Shown in pieces: positions 53,401 to 58,999 of a stretch of 64,000 bases of DNA (within the stretch, counting starts at the first letter, position 1; every line of letters starts with the position of its first letter). The DNA comes from Tiliqua scincoides (Eukaryota; Chordata; Lepidosauria; Squamata; Scincidae). Below the pieces are notes generated by a model that was not told where the DNA came from, searched no databases, and saw only the letters and a program-made list of their open reading frames with translations. The stretch is taken from NCBI RefSeq assembly GCF_035046505.1, contig NC_089827.1:15003353-15067352 (forward strand). The letters are read 5' to 3'. A program made the translations under genes and the position numbers.

Positions 53401-56400
53401 GAGAACCAATGATCCTAATTCTTTTGCATTGTAACAAAACCTGAACTGGCATAAAACAACAAGATACAGCAACAACAGTAATGCTTCAAGATGCACATAC
53501 ACAGCACTGAATCAAGATGCTCAGTAGTACAAAAATTGTCCTTGGAAAAAGTAACCTACTAAAGTGAACTAACAGGCTTTCAAGAAGAGAGGAAGCATTG
53601 TTCTACACTTGGGGTGCCACCACAGGAATCAAGTTCTCAAAAGGAAAGACTATATAAAACAGTGTGGAACAGAATGAGGGGCAAACCTCTCACCAGACCG
53701 CCCCCGCTTGTCAAAATCCTGTTTGAAGAGTGCATGCATGGACCACCCCTATCCATTCAGGAACAAAGATGATGATATTTTCTTGCCAAGTTTTTTAGCT
53801 CTTTGTAGGAACAGGAAAGCTAGCCAGTGCAGATAATGGACATGGAACTGCAATTAGGCAGGGACATTTGGACTATAACTCATGACATTTAAGAAAGGGC
53901 AGCATGTGGGAAGAGTGTCTTCATTTCAACAGATCTTGTGAGTGTACTAGAAGCTGCTGCCTCTAACCATTTCTAATACCCAATACAGTTATCGGATAAT
54001 AAATTTAAAAGGTTTTACGTGCAAGATGTATTCTTATGATTTAAATTCAGTGCAATTAACATCCACTATTTTAAGAAGTTCAATTTTGGTAGTGATAACG
54101 ACTGGAGCTTAGAATTTAATTAGTAAAGTTATTTCACTTGTGGCTGTAATCGTTATCCTTCCAAAAGAACTGCGCCAAAATAATTCTCTGAAAACACCTG
54201 CTAAAGTTTTAGAGGGAAGTCGCCGTTTTTGCTTGCAATGCCAGTTTTAGGAAACCACATGCCCAGTAATGTCCTACCTAAACCAAGATCTCAGATACAA
54301 GTATGACCAAGGCCAGAGAGTCCCAAGGACCTCTTCTCATGGCAGAAGAGGTTTCACTGTGTCTGATTAGCACCATGACAAAGCTGTTGGGTTGATAAAG
54401 TTTGAAATAATGGTATGGCCTTCCCCATTTCTGCAGGCACTGCTCACCTTTTCATCCTCTGTTGTTTCACTTGTTTCAAAATTGTGACCCTTCGCCTTTT
54501 CTTCTATTGTAAAGTGCCATCAGTGTGAATGGTGTTATATAAATAAATTGTAATAAATGACTAAGCACGTGGACACCTCTCCGTCCTTAACACTATAGGT
54601 GTTACATTATTTTGGTCAACAATGGACCACATATATGATGACGATCTCATAAGATTATAATGGAGCTGAAAAATTCATATTGCCTAATGACCTCATAGCC
54701 ATTGTAACATCATAGCACAACAGCTTAACACAGTGGTTCTCACACATTTACCACCAGGACCCACTTTTTAGAATGCGAATCTGTCAGGACCCACCAGAAG
54801 TGATGTCATAACCAGAAGTGATGTCATCAAACAGGAAAACTAACAATCCTAGGCTGCAATTACCCACACTTACCCAGGAGTAAGACCAATTGACTATCAT
54901 TGTTAAAAGAATATACATAGTAGCTTGTTAAAAGTATAGATCTAACATTTCCCCAAATGCAGTCACATACCACGGTAGCATCAAGTTTAATATATTAAAA
55001 ATAAAATATTGAAATGAATGGGGATCCACCTGAAACTGGTTCGTGACCCACCGAGTGGGTCCTGACCCACAGTTTGAGAAACACTGCCTTAACGTACCCA
55101 CATCTACAGTAACGTCCTAGGCCTTCATATTCATTTACCACCCAGAGCAACTTTCAGTCCTGTACCTTCTATGTTTAGATACACAAATACAATTGCCTAC
55201 ACCAGTGTTTTTCAAACTGTGGGTCGCGACCCACTAGGTGGGTCGCAAGCCCATTTCAGATGGGTCCCCATTCATTTCAATATTCTAATTTTAATATATG
55301 ACACTTGATGCTACCATGGTATGTGACTGCATTGGGGGAAATACTACAGATCTGTACTTTAACAGCCTACTATGTATATGTTTAGAACAATGGTAGTCAA
55401 TGGGGCTTACTCCTGGGTAAGTGTGGGTAGGACTGCAGCCCAGGATTGTTAAAACTCTTTGTGCTTAATGATGCCAGTGGGGCCTGACAGATTCTCATTC
55501 TAAAAAGTGGGTTCTGGTGCCAAAAGTTTGAAAACCACTGGCCTACACAGTATTCAGTACAGTAACATGCTATACAGGTTTGTAGCCTAGCAGCAATAGG
55601 TGATACCAGTGGTTCCCAAACTGTTTCAACAGGTGACTCCCTTGATCTACTGGGCCATTGGCCACAGCTCCCCATTAGGGTTACAATCCTATACATAGTA
55701 TAGGGTGGCAGATTTTTCAAGAGGATTCCATAGCTCCCCTGAGAAGGTCACTTCCAGTTTTTGGGAAAAACTGAAAGAGACATTTTAAGGCCTTAAAAGG
55801 CCTTCAGAGAGCCGGGGAGGCCATGTGTGGCCTCCTGCCCATCAGAACATGCTCCAGAGGTAACCAGAGCACAGCTCCATTCACTTCTGGAAGGTCCATG
55901 TAGGTCCAACCCACAGTTAATGAAATCTGTGCATCCCAAATCTGCAGATACAATGGGCCCACTGTATACAGGTTGAGTATCTCTTATTTAAAATGCTTTT
56001 CAATATTTTTTCAGATTTTGGAATATCTGCATATACATAAAGAGATTTATTAGCGATAGAACCCAAGTCTAAACATGCAATTCATTTATTTCATATACAC
56101 CAGCGTTCTTCAACCTGTAGGTCATGACCCCAATGGGGTAGCAAAGTCTCATTTGGGGGGTTGTGTTAACCTTTCAAAGCCTGTGCAGGAAAGGCCTTGG
56201 ATCTAAACCAGGGGTGTCCAAACTTTTTGGCAAGAGGGTCACATCATCTCCCTGACACTGTGTTGCGGGACGGGAAAAAAAGTAATTAATTTACTTTTCA
56301 AATTTGAATAAATTTACACAAATGAATATATTAGAGATGGAACTTACATGAATGAATGATCTTGCAATAGCTCAAGGCCTATAAAACGTCTTGCACAAAG

Positions 56401-58786
56401 CAAGGCCAGGCTTTCCTTTGTTGCCACTGCTGCATCACAGATGTGAAACAGCAAGCAGAGAAGGGAGCCCTTGTCCCACAGCTCAAATAGATGGCCATCA
56501 TGCTGAGAGCAGTTTCATCAGCCCAGCACGGGCTCCAGCAAGTCTCTGGTGGGCCAGAGGCTCAGTGGAGACTGGGGGCTCCCTGAGGGGCGGATTGGGA
56601 GTCCTCGAGGGCCGCAAGTGGCCCCAGGGCCAGGGTTTGGGCATCCCTGATCTAAACCAATAATAACACCAACTTATCAGAACTAAGTTCTTGATATAAT
56701 CCTGCACAGCCTCTTCTTTCTGTCTTGCCCTGCAGTCCTGTGAGGAAAACCCATAATGGGGACTCCTTGTCTGATTAAAAAATGGATGAATGTCAGAGCA
56801 TAGCTTCATTTAGCTTGCAAATTTATTTTGGCTGGTGAAATGTGTAAATAACTATATAACACATGTGAATGCATGCAAAACATGAATAAATGGAAATAAA
56901 TGAAAAATAAACACGAGAATGTCAATGGATGTCATGGAAGGTTGGATGAAATTGAACGAAAGAGGAAAGCATATAGATGAAATTTGAAATGTGGTTATAA
57001 CTAAAAACAGTTGAAAGAACAAAGCGATGAAAGTTAAGGTAGACCTGTATACACAAAACTTCGATCTGAATCTTTTTAAGGGCATACTAGGAGCCTCAGA
57101 AATTAATCATAGATCAAGTATACCTGCCAGATAAACAAATAGTGAAGTGCTGGACCGTATAAAACCAGATACATCTTTAGAAGTCAAAAATCACAAGACG
57201 ACATCTGATGTACTTTGACCATGTCATATGTATGAATTTACTGCAGAAATCAATGATGTTAGGAATTGTTATTGGAATAAGAAGGGGCTGCCAAAGAATT
57301 TGCTGGCTTGGTACCATCAAAACAGATACAAAGATAAACATCCAACAAAGAAGCCGTGCTTGGCAGAGCTCTGGCCTATAAAGTTGCCAAGAATTTGACA
57401 CAACTGAATGGATAAAACAACAACCACCTGTCTTCATAGGTGTTGAAAAATCTATGGCTACTGAAGAGAGATGCTAAAGAGCCCACAATCATTATTTAGC
57501 CATGAATCAGTGAGGCACATCTGGGAATTTTAAAAGCCTTCTTTTTAAGACTCAGAGCTACCCATTTGCTACTTAAAACAGCAATTATAAACTGCTTTTC
57601 TAGGGCGATGGTTGGGCAGCCTGCATAGCTATTTGTATTTATGTTTCACATTTAGTAGCAAACTTTTTAAACAAGAAAAGGAAACATAGTTCAGGTTGGG
57701 CATCCCTTATCCAAAGTACTTGGAACCAGAAGTGTTTTGGATTTTTCTGTATTTCTGAATACTTTCATATACATAAGGAAAGATTTTGGGGATGGGGTCC
57801 AAGGCTGAACACAAAATTCATTTATGCTTCATGTACCCCTTATACACATAGCCTGAGGGTAACTTTATACAATATTTTAAAAACAATTTTTTCTGAATTA
57901 AACTTTGTGCACAAAACACAGTTTCTGATTTTATTTCTTTTAGCAAAAAGACTTTAAAAAATTATGTTGGCGCATTTAAAAGTTCCTTATTTTGGAATTC
58001 TGGATAAGGGGTACTCAATCTGTATTTGCCCTCTAAAACCACTTGCCCCAATGATCTGAAAACGCTTGCCAAGTATGCCTAAGGGGAGGGGGCACTTGGG
58101 AGAAGAGACAGGTGAATTGGCAAAAGTAAAGCCACAGAAACTCCAGGGTCAGCTGGCACAAGGGGCTTGCAACTAAGAGCCCAATCCTATGCACATCTAC
58201 TCAGAAGTAAGTCCCATTATAGACAATAAGGCTTACTCATTGCAGTTTTACTCATTGCACCTGAGGGCCCAATCCTATCCAATTTTCCAGTGCTGGTGCA
58301 GCCAAGCTGATGAGGTGTACCCCTCATCCTGCGATGGGGAAGCAGTCTCAAAGACCTCCTCAAGGGGGCTGCATTGGGGCTGCACCAGTGCTGGAAAGTT
58401 GGATAGGATTGGGTCCTAAGTCTGCAATCCTAGCACTCTCACACTTTCCTGGGAGTGATTCCCACTGAACAGAGTGGGACTTACTTTTGAGTAAACATGC
58501 CCAAGATTGCACTCTAAGGATGGTGCAAGCCTATCCACACTTATTTGGGGGTAAGCCCCACGAACTACAATGCGACTTACTTCTAAATAAACACACATAG
58601 GGTTGCATTGTAAGGCTGCTACAGTCCTATCCACACTTACCTGGGAGTAAGCCCCACTGACTACAATGGGACTTACTTCTGAGTAGACCCACCTAGTCTT
58701 GGGCTCTGAGCTCAATCACCAGTAAAGCGACACCGAGCCCACTCACCGGTCTTCCCCTCGCCCTCCAAGCCTGGGGAGGATGCCAT
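12909..58786 (-). CDS. ZNF277: ZNF277, zinc finger protein 277 (12 coding exons, complete)
   Basis: Twelve exons joined by GT-AG introns give 441 residues; from memory the human protein has about 450. The match to vertebrate ZNF277 is residue by residue, for example DCILEPLSLPESPGG and PDNIVNC, differing mainly at the N terminus. Five C2H2-type fingers are visible: C43/C46/H61/H66, C158/C161/H175/H180, C209/C212/H225/H231, C287/C290/H303/H308 and C342/C345/H358/H364. A glutamine-rich EQQQQER segment precedes finger 2 and an acidic tail closes the protein. From published work on mammals, ZNF277 associates with the Polycomb protein BMI1 at the Ink4a/Arf locus and binds ribosomal protein uS5; these roles are transferred by homology. 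The ATG sits in a good Kozak context (A at -3, G at +4). The gene is divergent from DOCK4. All phases close and no coding damage is seen, so it looks functional. Confidence 0.97.
13581..13667 (+). repeat. ~85-bp palindromic interspersed unit
   Basis: CAATCCTATGCATGCCTACT ... CCCAGGTAAGTATGGATAGG, a good copy of the unit also at 4,652, 58,424 and 60,425. Confidence 0.7.
14376..14752 (+). mobile_element. Ingi/Vingi-like LINE, short 3' fragment
   Basis: 113 open codons (GKRPTGRPQLRYKDICKRDL ... CSRCGRDCHSQIGLFSHTRH) nearly identical to the C terminus of the copy at 6,053-6,997, then the same 3' tail. Flanked by a perfect 9-bp duplication, ataatatct. Lies in ZNF277 intron 11 against the gene's direction. 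Confidence 0.85.
14980..15154 (-). CDS. ZNF277: ZNF277 coding exon 11 (finger 5)
   Basis: Residues 320-377 plus two bases. LNFYQQVKLVNFIRR is identical to human; finger 5 follows as CRCYGCQEKF with H358 and H364, then LLPDRSMWDQ. The acceptor is TTTGCTAG and the donor CCACA|GTAAGT. Confidence 0.97.
15155..15694 (-). other. ZNF277 intron 10
   Basis: About 540 bp; nothing recognisable beyond a short T-run. Confidence 0.9.
15695..15737 (-). CDS. ZNF277: ZNF277 coding exon 10 (43 nt)
   Basis: Residues 306-319 plus one base: EVHGFDLLKIKSEH, against human DAHEFDLLKIKSEL. H308 completes finger 4. The acceptor is CAACCCCAG and the donor ACG|GTGAGC. It is a microexon held in place by good splice sites and phase agreement. 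Confidence 0.94.
15738..16360 (-). other. ZNF277 intron 9
   Basis: Holds a worn long palindromic MITE (about 15,800-16,080, with 'tctgtgccacct' and its mirror near 15,957-15,985) and the MITE at 16,207. Confidence 0.85.
16207..16350 (+). mobile_element. palindromic MITE, worn copy
   Basis: 'agggctcaatctgatcc' start, the 'catggaggcctcctaaaggg' core and a 'gataggatgg' end. Lies within 11 bp of ZNF277 exon 9. Confidence 0.55.
16361..16457 (-). CDS. ZNF277: ZNF277 coding exon 9 (finger 4)
   Basis: Residues 273-305: DWSDWEELPVCAVCLFCDK through KLYAHME. Supplies C287, C290 and H303 of finger 4. The acceptor is TTCTTTATAG, the donor GAG|GTAAGA, phase 0. Confidence 0.96.
16458..17025 (-). other. 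ZNF277 intron 8
   Basis: A worn relative of the palindromic hAT MITE (16,629-16,880) makes up its middle; the rest is unassigned. Confidence 0.85.
17026..17093 (-). CDS. ZNF277: ZNF277 coding exon 8 (short, unusual donor)
   Basis: Residues 251-272 plus two bases: EFGKSWEEVQSEDDREL and onward, matching human ELGKSWEEVQLEDDREL. The donor GA|GTAATA is weaker than its neighbours. Reading past it would end the frame at once, and splicing there joins exon 9 exactly as TEEDWSDWEE, so I accept it. Confidence 0.91.
17729..17909 (+). mobile_element. palindromic MITE
   Basis: Terminal inverted repeats AGGGCCCAATCCTAACC and GGATAGGATTAGGTCCT around the family core. Intron 7. Confidence 0.7.
18870..19010 (-). 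mobile_element. CR1-like LINE 3' fragment
   Basis: 'gataagaacataagaacagc', 'ggatcaggccataagcccatc' and 'tagtccagcttcctg' match the block at 44,342-44,460, which adjoins CR1-like coding sequence on the minus strand. Only the 3' region is kept. Confidence 0.5.
20520..20852. mobile_element. hAT non-autonomous element, perfect TSD
   Basis: CAGGGCTTCCCAAAC and AGAAACTGCTG ends lie inside a perfect 8-bp duplication ctatagag (20,512-20,519 and 20,853-20,860). No transposase. Intron 7. Confidence 0.75.
21962..22094 (-). CDS. ZNF277: ZNF277 coding exon 7 (finger 3)
   Basis: Residues 206-250. Holds finger 3 (CLYCEKIFRDKNTLKDHM, with H231) and ends EYDKFYIINYL in phase 0. The acceptor is TTTTAATCTTAG and the donor CTG|GTAAGA. 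Confidence 0.96.
22095..22789 (-). other. ZNF277 intron 6
   Basis: A Tigger-like fragment (22,125-22,300) and a hAT left end (22,408-22,480, CAGCAATTTTCAACTGGTG) are visible. Confidence 0.85.
22790..22900 (-). CDS. ZNF277: ZNF277 coding exon 6 (end of finger 2)
   Basis: Residues 169-205 plus two bases. SVLLNHMAHDHAFNVGL supplies the histidine pair of finger 2 and PDNIVNCKEFLDVLQKKLD follows. The acceptor is CTTCTTTTTTAG and the donor GACAG|GTATGT. Confidence 0.96.
23495..23834. mobile_element. long palindromic MITE with perfect central hairpin
   Basis: 'ttagggtgcaatcataccc' and 'ggattgcgccccc' ends. At the centre, 23,643-23,690, two 23-nt arms are perfect reverse complements separated by CT. 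Related worn copies lie at about 15,800-16,080 and 24,648-25,000. Confidence 0.7.
24648..25000. mobile_element. long palindromic MITE, partial
   Basis: Shares 'ggacgcaaccctatcctgcg', 'ggataggggccaaaagcgg' and 'catgggtctcctcggacttg' with the copy at 23,495. The second half is replaced by GC-rich sequence. Confidence 0.55.
25316..25407 (-). CDS. ZNF277: ZNF277 coding exon 5 (start of finger 2)
   Basis: Residues 139-168 plus two bases. Contains RDVLEQQQQERYDTDFSG and the first cysteine pair of finger 2 (CMFC). The acceptor TTCAAAAG has a weak pyrimidine tract; the donor is ACAG|GTTAGT. An 11-kb intron full of mobile elements separates it from exon 4. Confidence 0.95.
25733..25880 (-). repeat. 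DIRS inverted terminal repeat, 3' side
   Basis: 'gtagcccctcccactgcccc' and 'gggcttcccagtcccagt' are the reverse complement of the copy at 32,497-32,615. Confidence 0.85.
26115..26215 (-). repeat. DIRS internal complementary region
   Basis: One half mirrors the extreme left end of the element and the other mirrors the extreme right end. This is the arrangement that lets DIRS family members restore their ends through a circular intermediate. Confidence 0.85.
26250..27470 (-). pseudogene. DIRS tyrosine recombinase region (fossil)
   Basis: Recognisable by TCRICGSTWKRFSSWC and the HVLDFLQAGLELGLSTSTLR core-binding segment, and by the C-terminal ICRAATWSSPNTFTHHYRID block of the catalytic domain. 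Decayed; not a host gene. Confidence 0.8.
27470..30120 (-). pseudogene. DIRS reverse transcriptase and RNase H region (fossil)
   Basis: The RT is recognised by VPKKNGEMRAVSDLKWLN and FRAMPFGLTAAPWMFTK; the RNase H-like part by the NWLELRAIRLVLLQF block at about 27,900-27,990. A hAT element (28,557-29,318) lies within it. Decayed. Confidence 0.8.
28557..29318. mobile_element. hAT element inside the DIRS fossil
   Basis: CAGGGGTGCTCA and TGAGCACCCCTG ends with a perfect 8-bp duplication gcttaggg (28,549-28,556 and 29,319-29,326). Ends match the element at 31,912; the interior is longer and GC-rich. No transposase is recognised. Confidence 0.88.
30190..31820 (-). pseudogene. DIRS gag-like region (fossil)
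   Basis: Lies upstream of the RT on the minus strand, proline/serine-rich at first and then helical (for example ILENAWAHPIQHKYNARRIG). Called gag-like from position and similarity in style to DIRS ORF1. Interrupted by a MITE. Decayed. Confidence 0.65.
31129..31311 (+). mobile_element. palindromic MITE inside the DIRS fossil
   Basis: 'ggcccaaatcctaaccc' and 'gggttaggattgcaccttt' ends with the family core between them. Separates two stretches of the gag-like region. Confidence 0.7.
31912..32283. mobile_element. hAT element near the DIRS 5' end
   Basis: 372 bp with CAGGGGTGCTCA/TGAGCACCCCTG ends and a perfect 8-bp duplication ctctagac (31,904-31,911 and 32,284-32,291). Contains copies of the 85-bp palindromic unit. 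Confidence 0.9.
32497..32615 (-). repeat. DIRS inverted terminal repeat, 5' side
   Basis: 'actgggactgggaagccccc' to 'tccctctgccagagaaac' mirrors the left repeat over roughly 110 bp. Confidence 0.85.
32640..33120. repeat. imperfect foldback palindrome with hAT in one arm
   Basis: Leaving out the hAT at 32,729-32,949, the left arm (ending 'agtgaatggttcaagc') pairs with the right arm (starting 'gcttgaaccattcact' near 33,025). The pairing continues outward through 'tcatg..ggaga..tacggcaggg' and 'ccaaaatggta' for about 120 nt with roughly 75% match. Family unknown. Confidence 0.65.
32729..32949. mobile_element. short hAT element, perfect TSD
   Basis: CAGTGATTTTCAAC and GTTGAAAATGGTTG ends; perfect 8-bp duplication cgctagtg (32,721-32,728 and 32,950-32,957). 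Same family as 47,512-47,741. Confidence 0.85.
33754..34056. mobile_element. Tigger-like (TcMar) non-autonomous element
   Basis: CAGTCGGCCCTCCTTATCCA start, GGAGGTCCACTG end and TA on both sides, as expected for mariner/Tigger elements. Worn relatives at 12,180-12,272, 22,125-22,300 and 34,655-34,830. Confidence 0.7.
34985..36102 (+). mobile_element. L2-like LINE, 5'-truncated
   Basis: RT fragments with the catalytic YADD motif (HQYADDTQLFLSFPPDSKEA), then the conserved C terminus SRLDYCNVLYMRLP, LPRLHWLPVRFRAEFKV and PTRPLRSS, ending near 35,965. A 3' UTR and AATAAATAAATAAT tail follow. The coding sequence changes frame near 35,459-35,501, where GTGACCCACGTCCTAGTGA is duplicated in tandem with a 24-bp period. 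L2 is favoured over CR1 by the C-terminal style. Confidence 0.8.
36104..36337. mobile_element. Tigger-like non-autonomous element
   Basis: CAGTGGGCCCACTGTATCTG start and GGAGGGCTCACTG end, flanked by TA on both sides; it inserted right after the tail of the L2-like LINE. Confidence 0.65.
36456..36538 (-). CDS. ZNF277: ZNF277 coding exon 4
   Basis: Residues 111-138: EEQDNYFLLCDALPEDR and onward, against human EEQENYFLLCDVLPEDR. The acceptor is CTTCCAACAG, the donor TTG|GTAGGT, and the exon ends in phase 0. Confidence 0.96.
36539..37515 (-). other. ZNF277 intron 3
   Basis: One Tigger-like short element (36,894); otherwise AT-rich unique sequence. Confidence 0.9.
36894..37042. mobile_element. 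Tigger-like short element
   Basis: CAGTTGGACCTTGGTATCTG start and GGACTCGCTG end next to TA. Lies in ZNF277 intron 3, about 470 bp upstream of exon 4 in the gene's direction. Confidence 0.6.
37516..37604 (-). CDS. ZNF277: ZNF277 coding exon 3
   Basis: Completes codon 81 and runs to residue 110: YALYWKKRFTEQPITDFC and onward, matching human YILYWRKRFTEQPITDFC. The acceptor is CTTTTGAAG and the donor TTAG|GTTAGT. Confidence 0.95.
37605..39053 (-). other. ZNF277 intron 2
   Basis: Contains the (TG)n microsatellite and a GC-rich MITE-like stretch at 38,588-38,900. 37,610-38,380 is unassigned. Confidence 0.9.
38392..38474. repeat. (TG)n microsatellite with CG-alternating core
   Basis: About 83 bp of TG dinucleotides with a GCGCGCGCGC stretch near 38,449-38,461. 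Alternating purine-pyrimidine DNA of this sort can take the Z form. Confidence 0.95.
39054..39255 (-). CDS. ZNF277: ZNF277 coding exon 2 (finger 1)
   Basis: Residues 14-80 plus two bases of codon 81. Contains the conserved CILEPLSLPESPGG block and finger 1 (CIFC ... H61, H66). The acceptor follows a pyrimidine tract ending CCTTCAG and the donor is AG|GTGTGT. Confidence 0.96.
39808..39908. mobile_element. 101-bp hAT MITE
   Basis: CAGTGGCCTTCAACC and AAGTTGAAGAACACTG ends, flanks ctctagtc/ttctagaa. Very short internally deleted copy. Confidence 0.65.
40373..40690. mobile_element. DNA-transposon-derived repeat (CATTGCTTAATGATGGGG type)
   Basis: 'tacattgcttaatgatgggg' at the left and, inverted at the right, 'ttcagctccattgtaatctt'. 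The latter block recurs in the other orientation at 54,590-54,720. Family not assigned with certainty; Tigger-like in character. Confidence 0.5.
41426..41871 (+). mobile_element. hAT element, perfect TSD (family with 56,209)
   Basis: 446 bp; CAGGGGTGCCCAAACC and TTTGGACACCCCTG ends; perfect 8-bp duplication tattagat (41,418-41,425 and 41,872-41,879). The interior is shared, inverted, with the copy at 56,209-56,649. Confidence 0.9.
42277..42640 (+). mobile_element. hAT non-autonomous element
   Basis: CAGTGTTTCTCAAACTGTGG start and GTGTGAGAACTG end; duplication atccagga/atctagga (7 of 8). Carries the 'cacttctggtcatgacat' zone typical of the family. Confidence 0.85.
43685..43915 (+). mobile_element. 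hAT-like fragment
   Basis: CAGTGGTTCCCAAATTTTTT start and the block 'gatctactgggccattggcc' shared with 55,607-55,965. The right end is not clear. Confidence 0.5.
44342..45358 (-). mobile_element. CR1-like LINE 3' region, interrupted by a hAT
   Basis: The minus strand near 45,200-45,358 encodes LVRPHLEYCVQFRMPHFRKD, typical of the CR1 RT C terminus, followed by a degenerate 3' region down to 44,342 containing 'catctagtccagcttcctg'. A hAT (44,830-45,138) splits it and a 5S SINE abuts it. Confidence 0.7.
44830..45138. mobile_element. hAT element inside the CR1-like LINE
   Basis: Perfect 8-bp duplication tctagact (44,822-44,829 and 45,139-45,146). Ends CCACCGGTCTCCAAGG and CCTGGAGAGCCCTGT are imperfect inverted repeats. 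Confidence 0.75.
45361..45514 (-). mobile_element. 5S rRNA-derived SINE with Vingi-like LINE tail
   Basis: On the minus strand, about 118 nt match vertebrate 5S rRNA, including the internal pol III control region: AGAAGCTAAGCAGGGTC, GGCCTGGTTAGTACTTGGA and TGGGAGACC, ending ATACCGGGTGCAGCAGGCTT. Most differences are CpG-type transitions. Directly after the 5S part come 36 nt, ATACCATAGTCTTTAGAGAC then TGAAGGTTGCCAACC, identical in type to the 3' end of the LINEs at 6,053 and 14,376. This is a SINE of 5S origin, not a 5S gene: it has no T-run terminator and carries a LINE tail. Confidence 0.9.
46301..46662 (-). mobile_element. hAT non-autonomous element
   Basis: CAGTGGTTCTCACACTTCC start and CAGTTTGAGAAACACTA end with the family interior ('tttgagaaacact', 'cctagtgggtcctgaccc'). 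The target duplication is not clear. Confidence 0.7.
47512..47741. mobile_element. short hAT element
   Basis: CAGCTGTTTCCAACC and GGTTGAAAAACACTG ends; duplication ctccttga/atccttga (7 of 8). Shares 'caaggcactaaaat' and 'aaggcacactgtactg' with 32,729-32,949. Confidence 0.75.
48157..49059 (+). mobile_element. hAT element, longer copy with nested hAT
   Basis: CAGTGTTTCTCAAACTGTGG start and GTTTAGAAAGCAATG end. The interior differs from the short copies and contains the nested element 48,489-48,819. No clear transposase. Confidence 0.6.
48489..48819. mobile_element. nested hAT MITE
   Basis: CAGTGGTTCCCAGCTTTTA and ACTAGGAACCAGTG ends, flanks ggttaggg/gtttagga. The interior is partly palindromic ('cagtccattctc' against 'gagaatggactg'). 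Confidence 0.7.
49180..49830. repeat. degenerate ~160-bp tandem array
   Basis: Five diverged units, each with 'ccatcagaggaagaggagg', 'ggcagcactg' and 'gccaaggaagagagg'-like blocks, at about 49,190, 49,276, 49,430, 49,602 and 49,763. GCA/GAG-rich. Intron 1. Confidence 0.65.
50644..51090. mobile_element. Tigger-like element with internal hairpin
   Basis: 'caggcatccccctgtatctg' start and 'ggaggacacctg' end flanked by TA. The interior holds an inverted repeat at 50,810-50,914 with arms of about 43 nt. Confidence 0.65.
53032..53412 (-). mobile_element. hAT non-autonomous element
   Basis: CAGTGGTTCCCAAAACTTTT start and CAGTTTGAGAACCAATG end; duplication acctaatt/tcctaatt (7 of 8). Confidence 0.7.
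54590..54720. mobile_element. DNA-transposon-derived repeat, partial
   Basis: 'ttttggtcaacaatggacca' and 'ataatggagctgaaaaattc' match, inverted, the right half of 40,373-40,690. Family uncertain. Confidence 0.5.
54731..55086 (-). mobile_element. hAT non-autonomous element
   Basis: CAGTGGTTCTCACACATTT start and GTTTGAGAAACACTG end, flanks gcttaaca/ccttaacg. Full-length copy in reverse relative to 55,203. Confidence 0.8.
55203..55540 (+). mobile_element. hAT non-autonomous element, perfect TSD
   Basis: CAGTGTTTTTCAAACTGTGG start and GTTTGAAAACCACTG end with a perfect 8-bp duplication gcctacac (55,195-55,202 and 55,541-55,548). 338 bp; a good family reference. Confidence 0.9.
55607..55965 (+). 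mobile_element. hAT-like fragment
   Basis: CAGTGGTTCCCAAACTGTTT start and the 'gatctactgggccattggcc' block shared with 43,685. The right part passes into Tigger-like sequence. Confidence 0.5.
55966..56105 (+). mobile_element. Tigger-like fragment (TACAGGTTGAGTATC type)
   Basis: 'tacaggttgagtatctctta' then 'ttttggaatatctgcatata'. Related to 57,690-58,025. Confidence 0.55.
56209..56649 (-). mobile_element. hAT element, perfect TSD, inverted relative of 41,426
   Basis: CAGGGGTGTCCAAAC and GTTTGGGCATCCCTG ends; perfect 8-bp duplication atctaaac (56,201-56,208 and 56,650-56,657). The shared interior includes 'cagatgtgaaacagcaagca'. Confidence 0.9.
57690..58025 (+). mobile_element. Tigger-like DNA transposon relic
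   Basis: 'ggttgggcatcccttatcc' and 'accagaagtgttttggattt' at one end and 'ggataaggggtactcaatct' at the other form terminal inverted repeats; the middle is AT-rich and non-coding. Confidence 0.6.
58264..58419 (+). mobile_element. palindromic MITE
   Basis: AGGGCCCAATCCTATCC and GGATAGGATTGGGTCCT ends with the family core. Ends about 330 bp from ZNF277 exon 1. Confidence 0.7.
58424..58707 (-). repeat. three tandem ~90-bp palindromic units
   Basis: Three head-to-tail copies, each with a 'cacacttacctgggagtaag'-like start and a 'gacttacttctgagtagac'-like end. They finish 40 bp inside intron 1 from ZNF277 exon 1. Confidence 0.75.
58747..58786 (-). CDS. ZNF277: ZNF277 coding exon 1
   Basis: Encodes MASSPGLEGEGKT plus the first base of codon 14. 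The ATG is at 58,786-58,784 and the donor is ACCG|GTGAGT. The segment is shorter than, and unlike, the human N terminus. Its place next to the CpG-rich promoter and its phase match to exon 2 support it. Confidence 0.88.
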
Positions 58787-58856
58787 GCTGCGGGGGTACG
58801 CTCTGTCCAGACTGCCTTTGGAACACAGTGACGCAAACACTGACAGCGCGTCTTAG

Positions 58857-58861
58857 CCAAT
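58857..58861 (+). promoter_or_regulatory. CCAAT box (NF-Y type)
   Basis: AGCCAATGGGAA contains a full CCAAT pentamer with good flanks, about 70 bp upstream of the ZNF277 start codon. NF-Y sites work in either orientation. Called by motif only. Confidence 0.5.
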
Positions 58862-58980
58862 GGGAAGCAAACAGCCACCTAGCCCCCACCGCTGGAGCGC
58901 AAAGCATGTCGGGACCGATCGCCTTTTGTCCAGCCAGCGGGCTTCCCAGGAGAAGCGGGCGTGGTGTCTGGGTCAGAAAG

Positions 58981-58999
58981 ACTACATCACCCATGCTGC
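58981..58999 (+). promoter_or_regulatory. ACTACA..CCC element (ZNF143/THAP11-like)
   Basis: ACTACATCACCCATGCTGC fits the promoter consensus ACTAYRNNNCCCR and resembles the longer ZNF143 (STAF) site, which continues into a GCATGC-like tail. Such sites are common at bidirectional CpG-island promoters. Motif match only. Confidence 0.5.

Larger units (their letters stand above)
39256..58746 (-). other. ZNF277 intron 1
   Basis: 19.5 kb, mostly hAT and Tigger-like copies as listed. Stretches with nothing I can name: 40,690-41,400, 42,650-43,680, 45,520-46,290, 46,670-47,500, 49,870-50,640, 51,100-53,020, 53,420-54,580 and 56,660-57,680. Confidence 0.85.
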
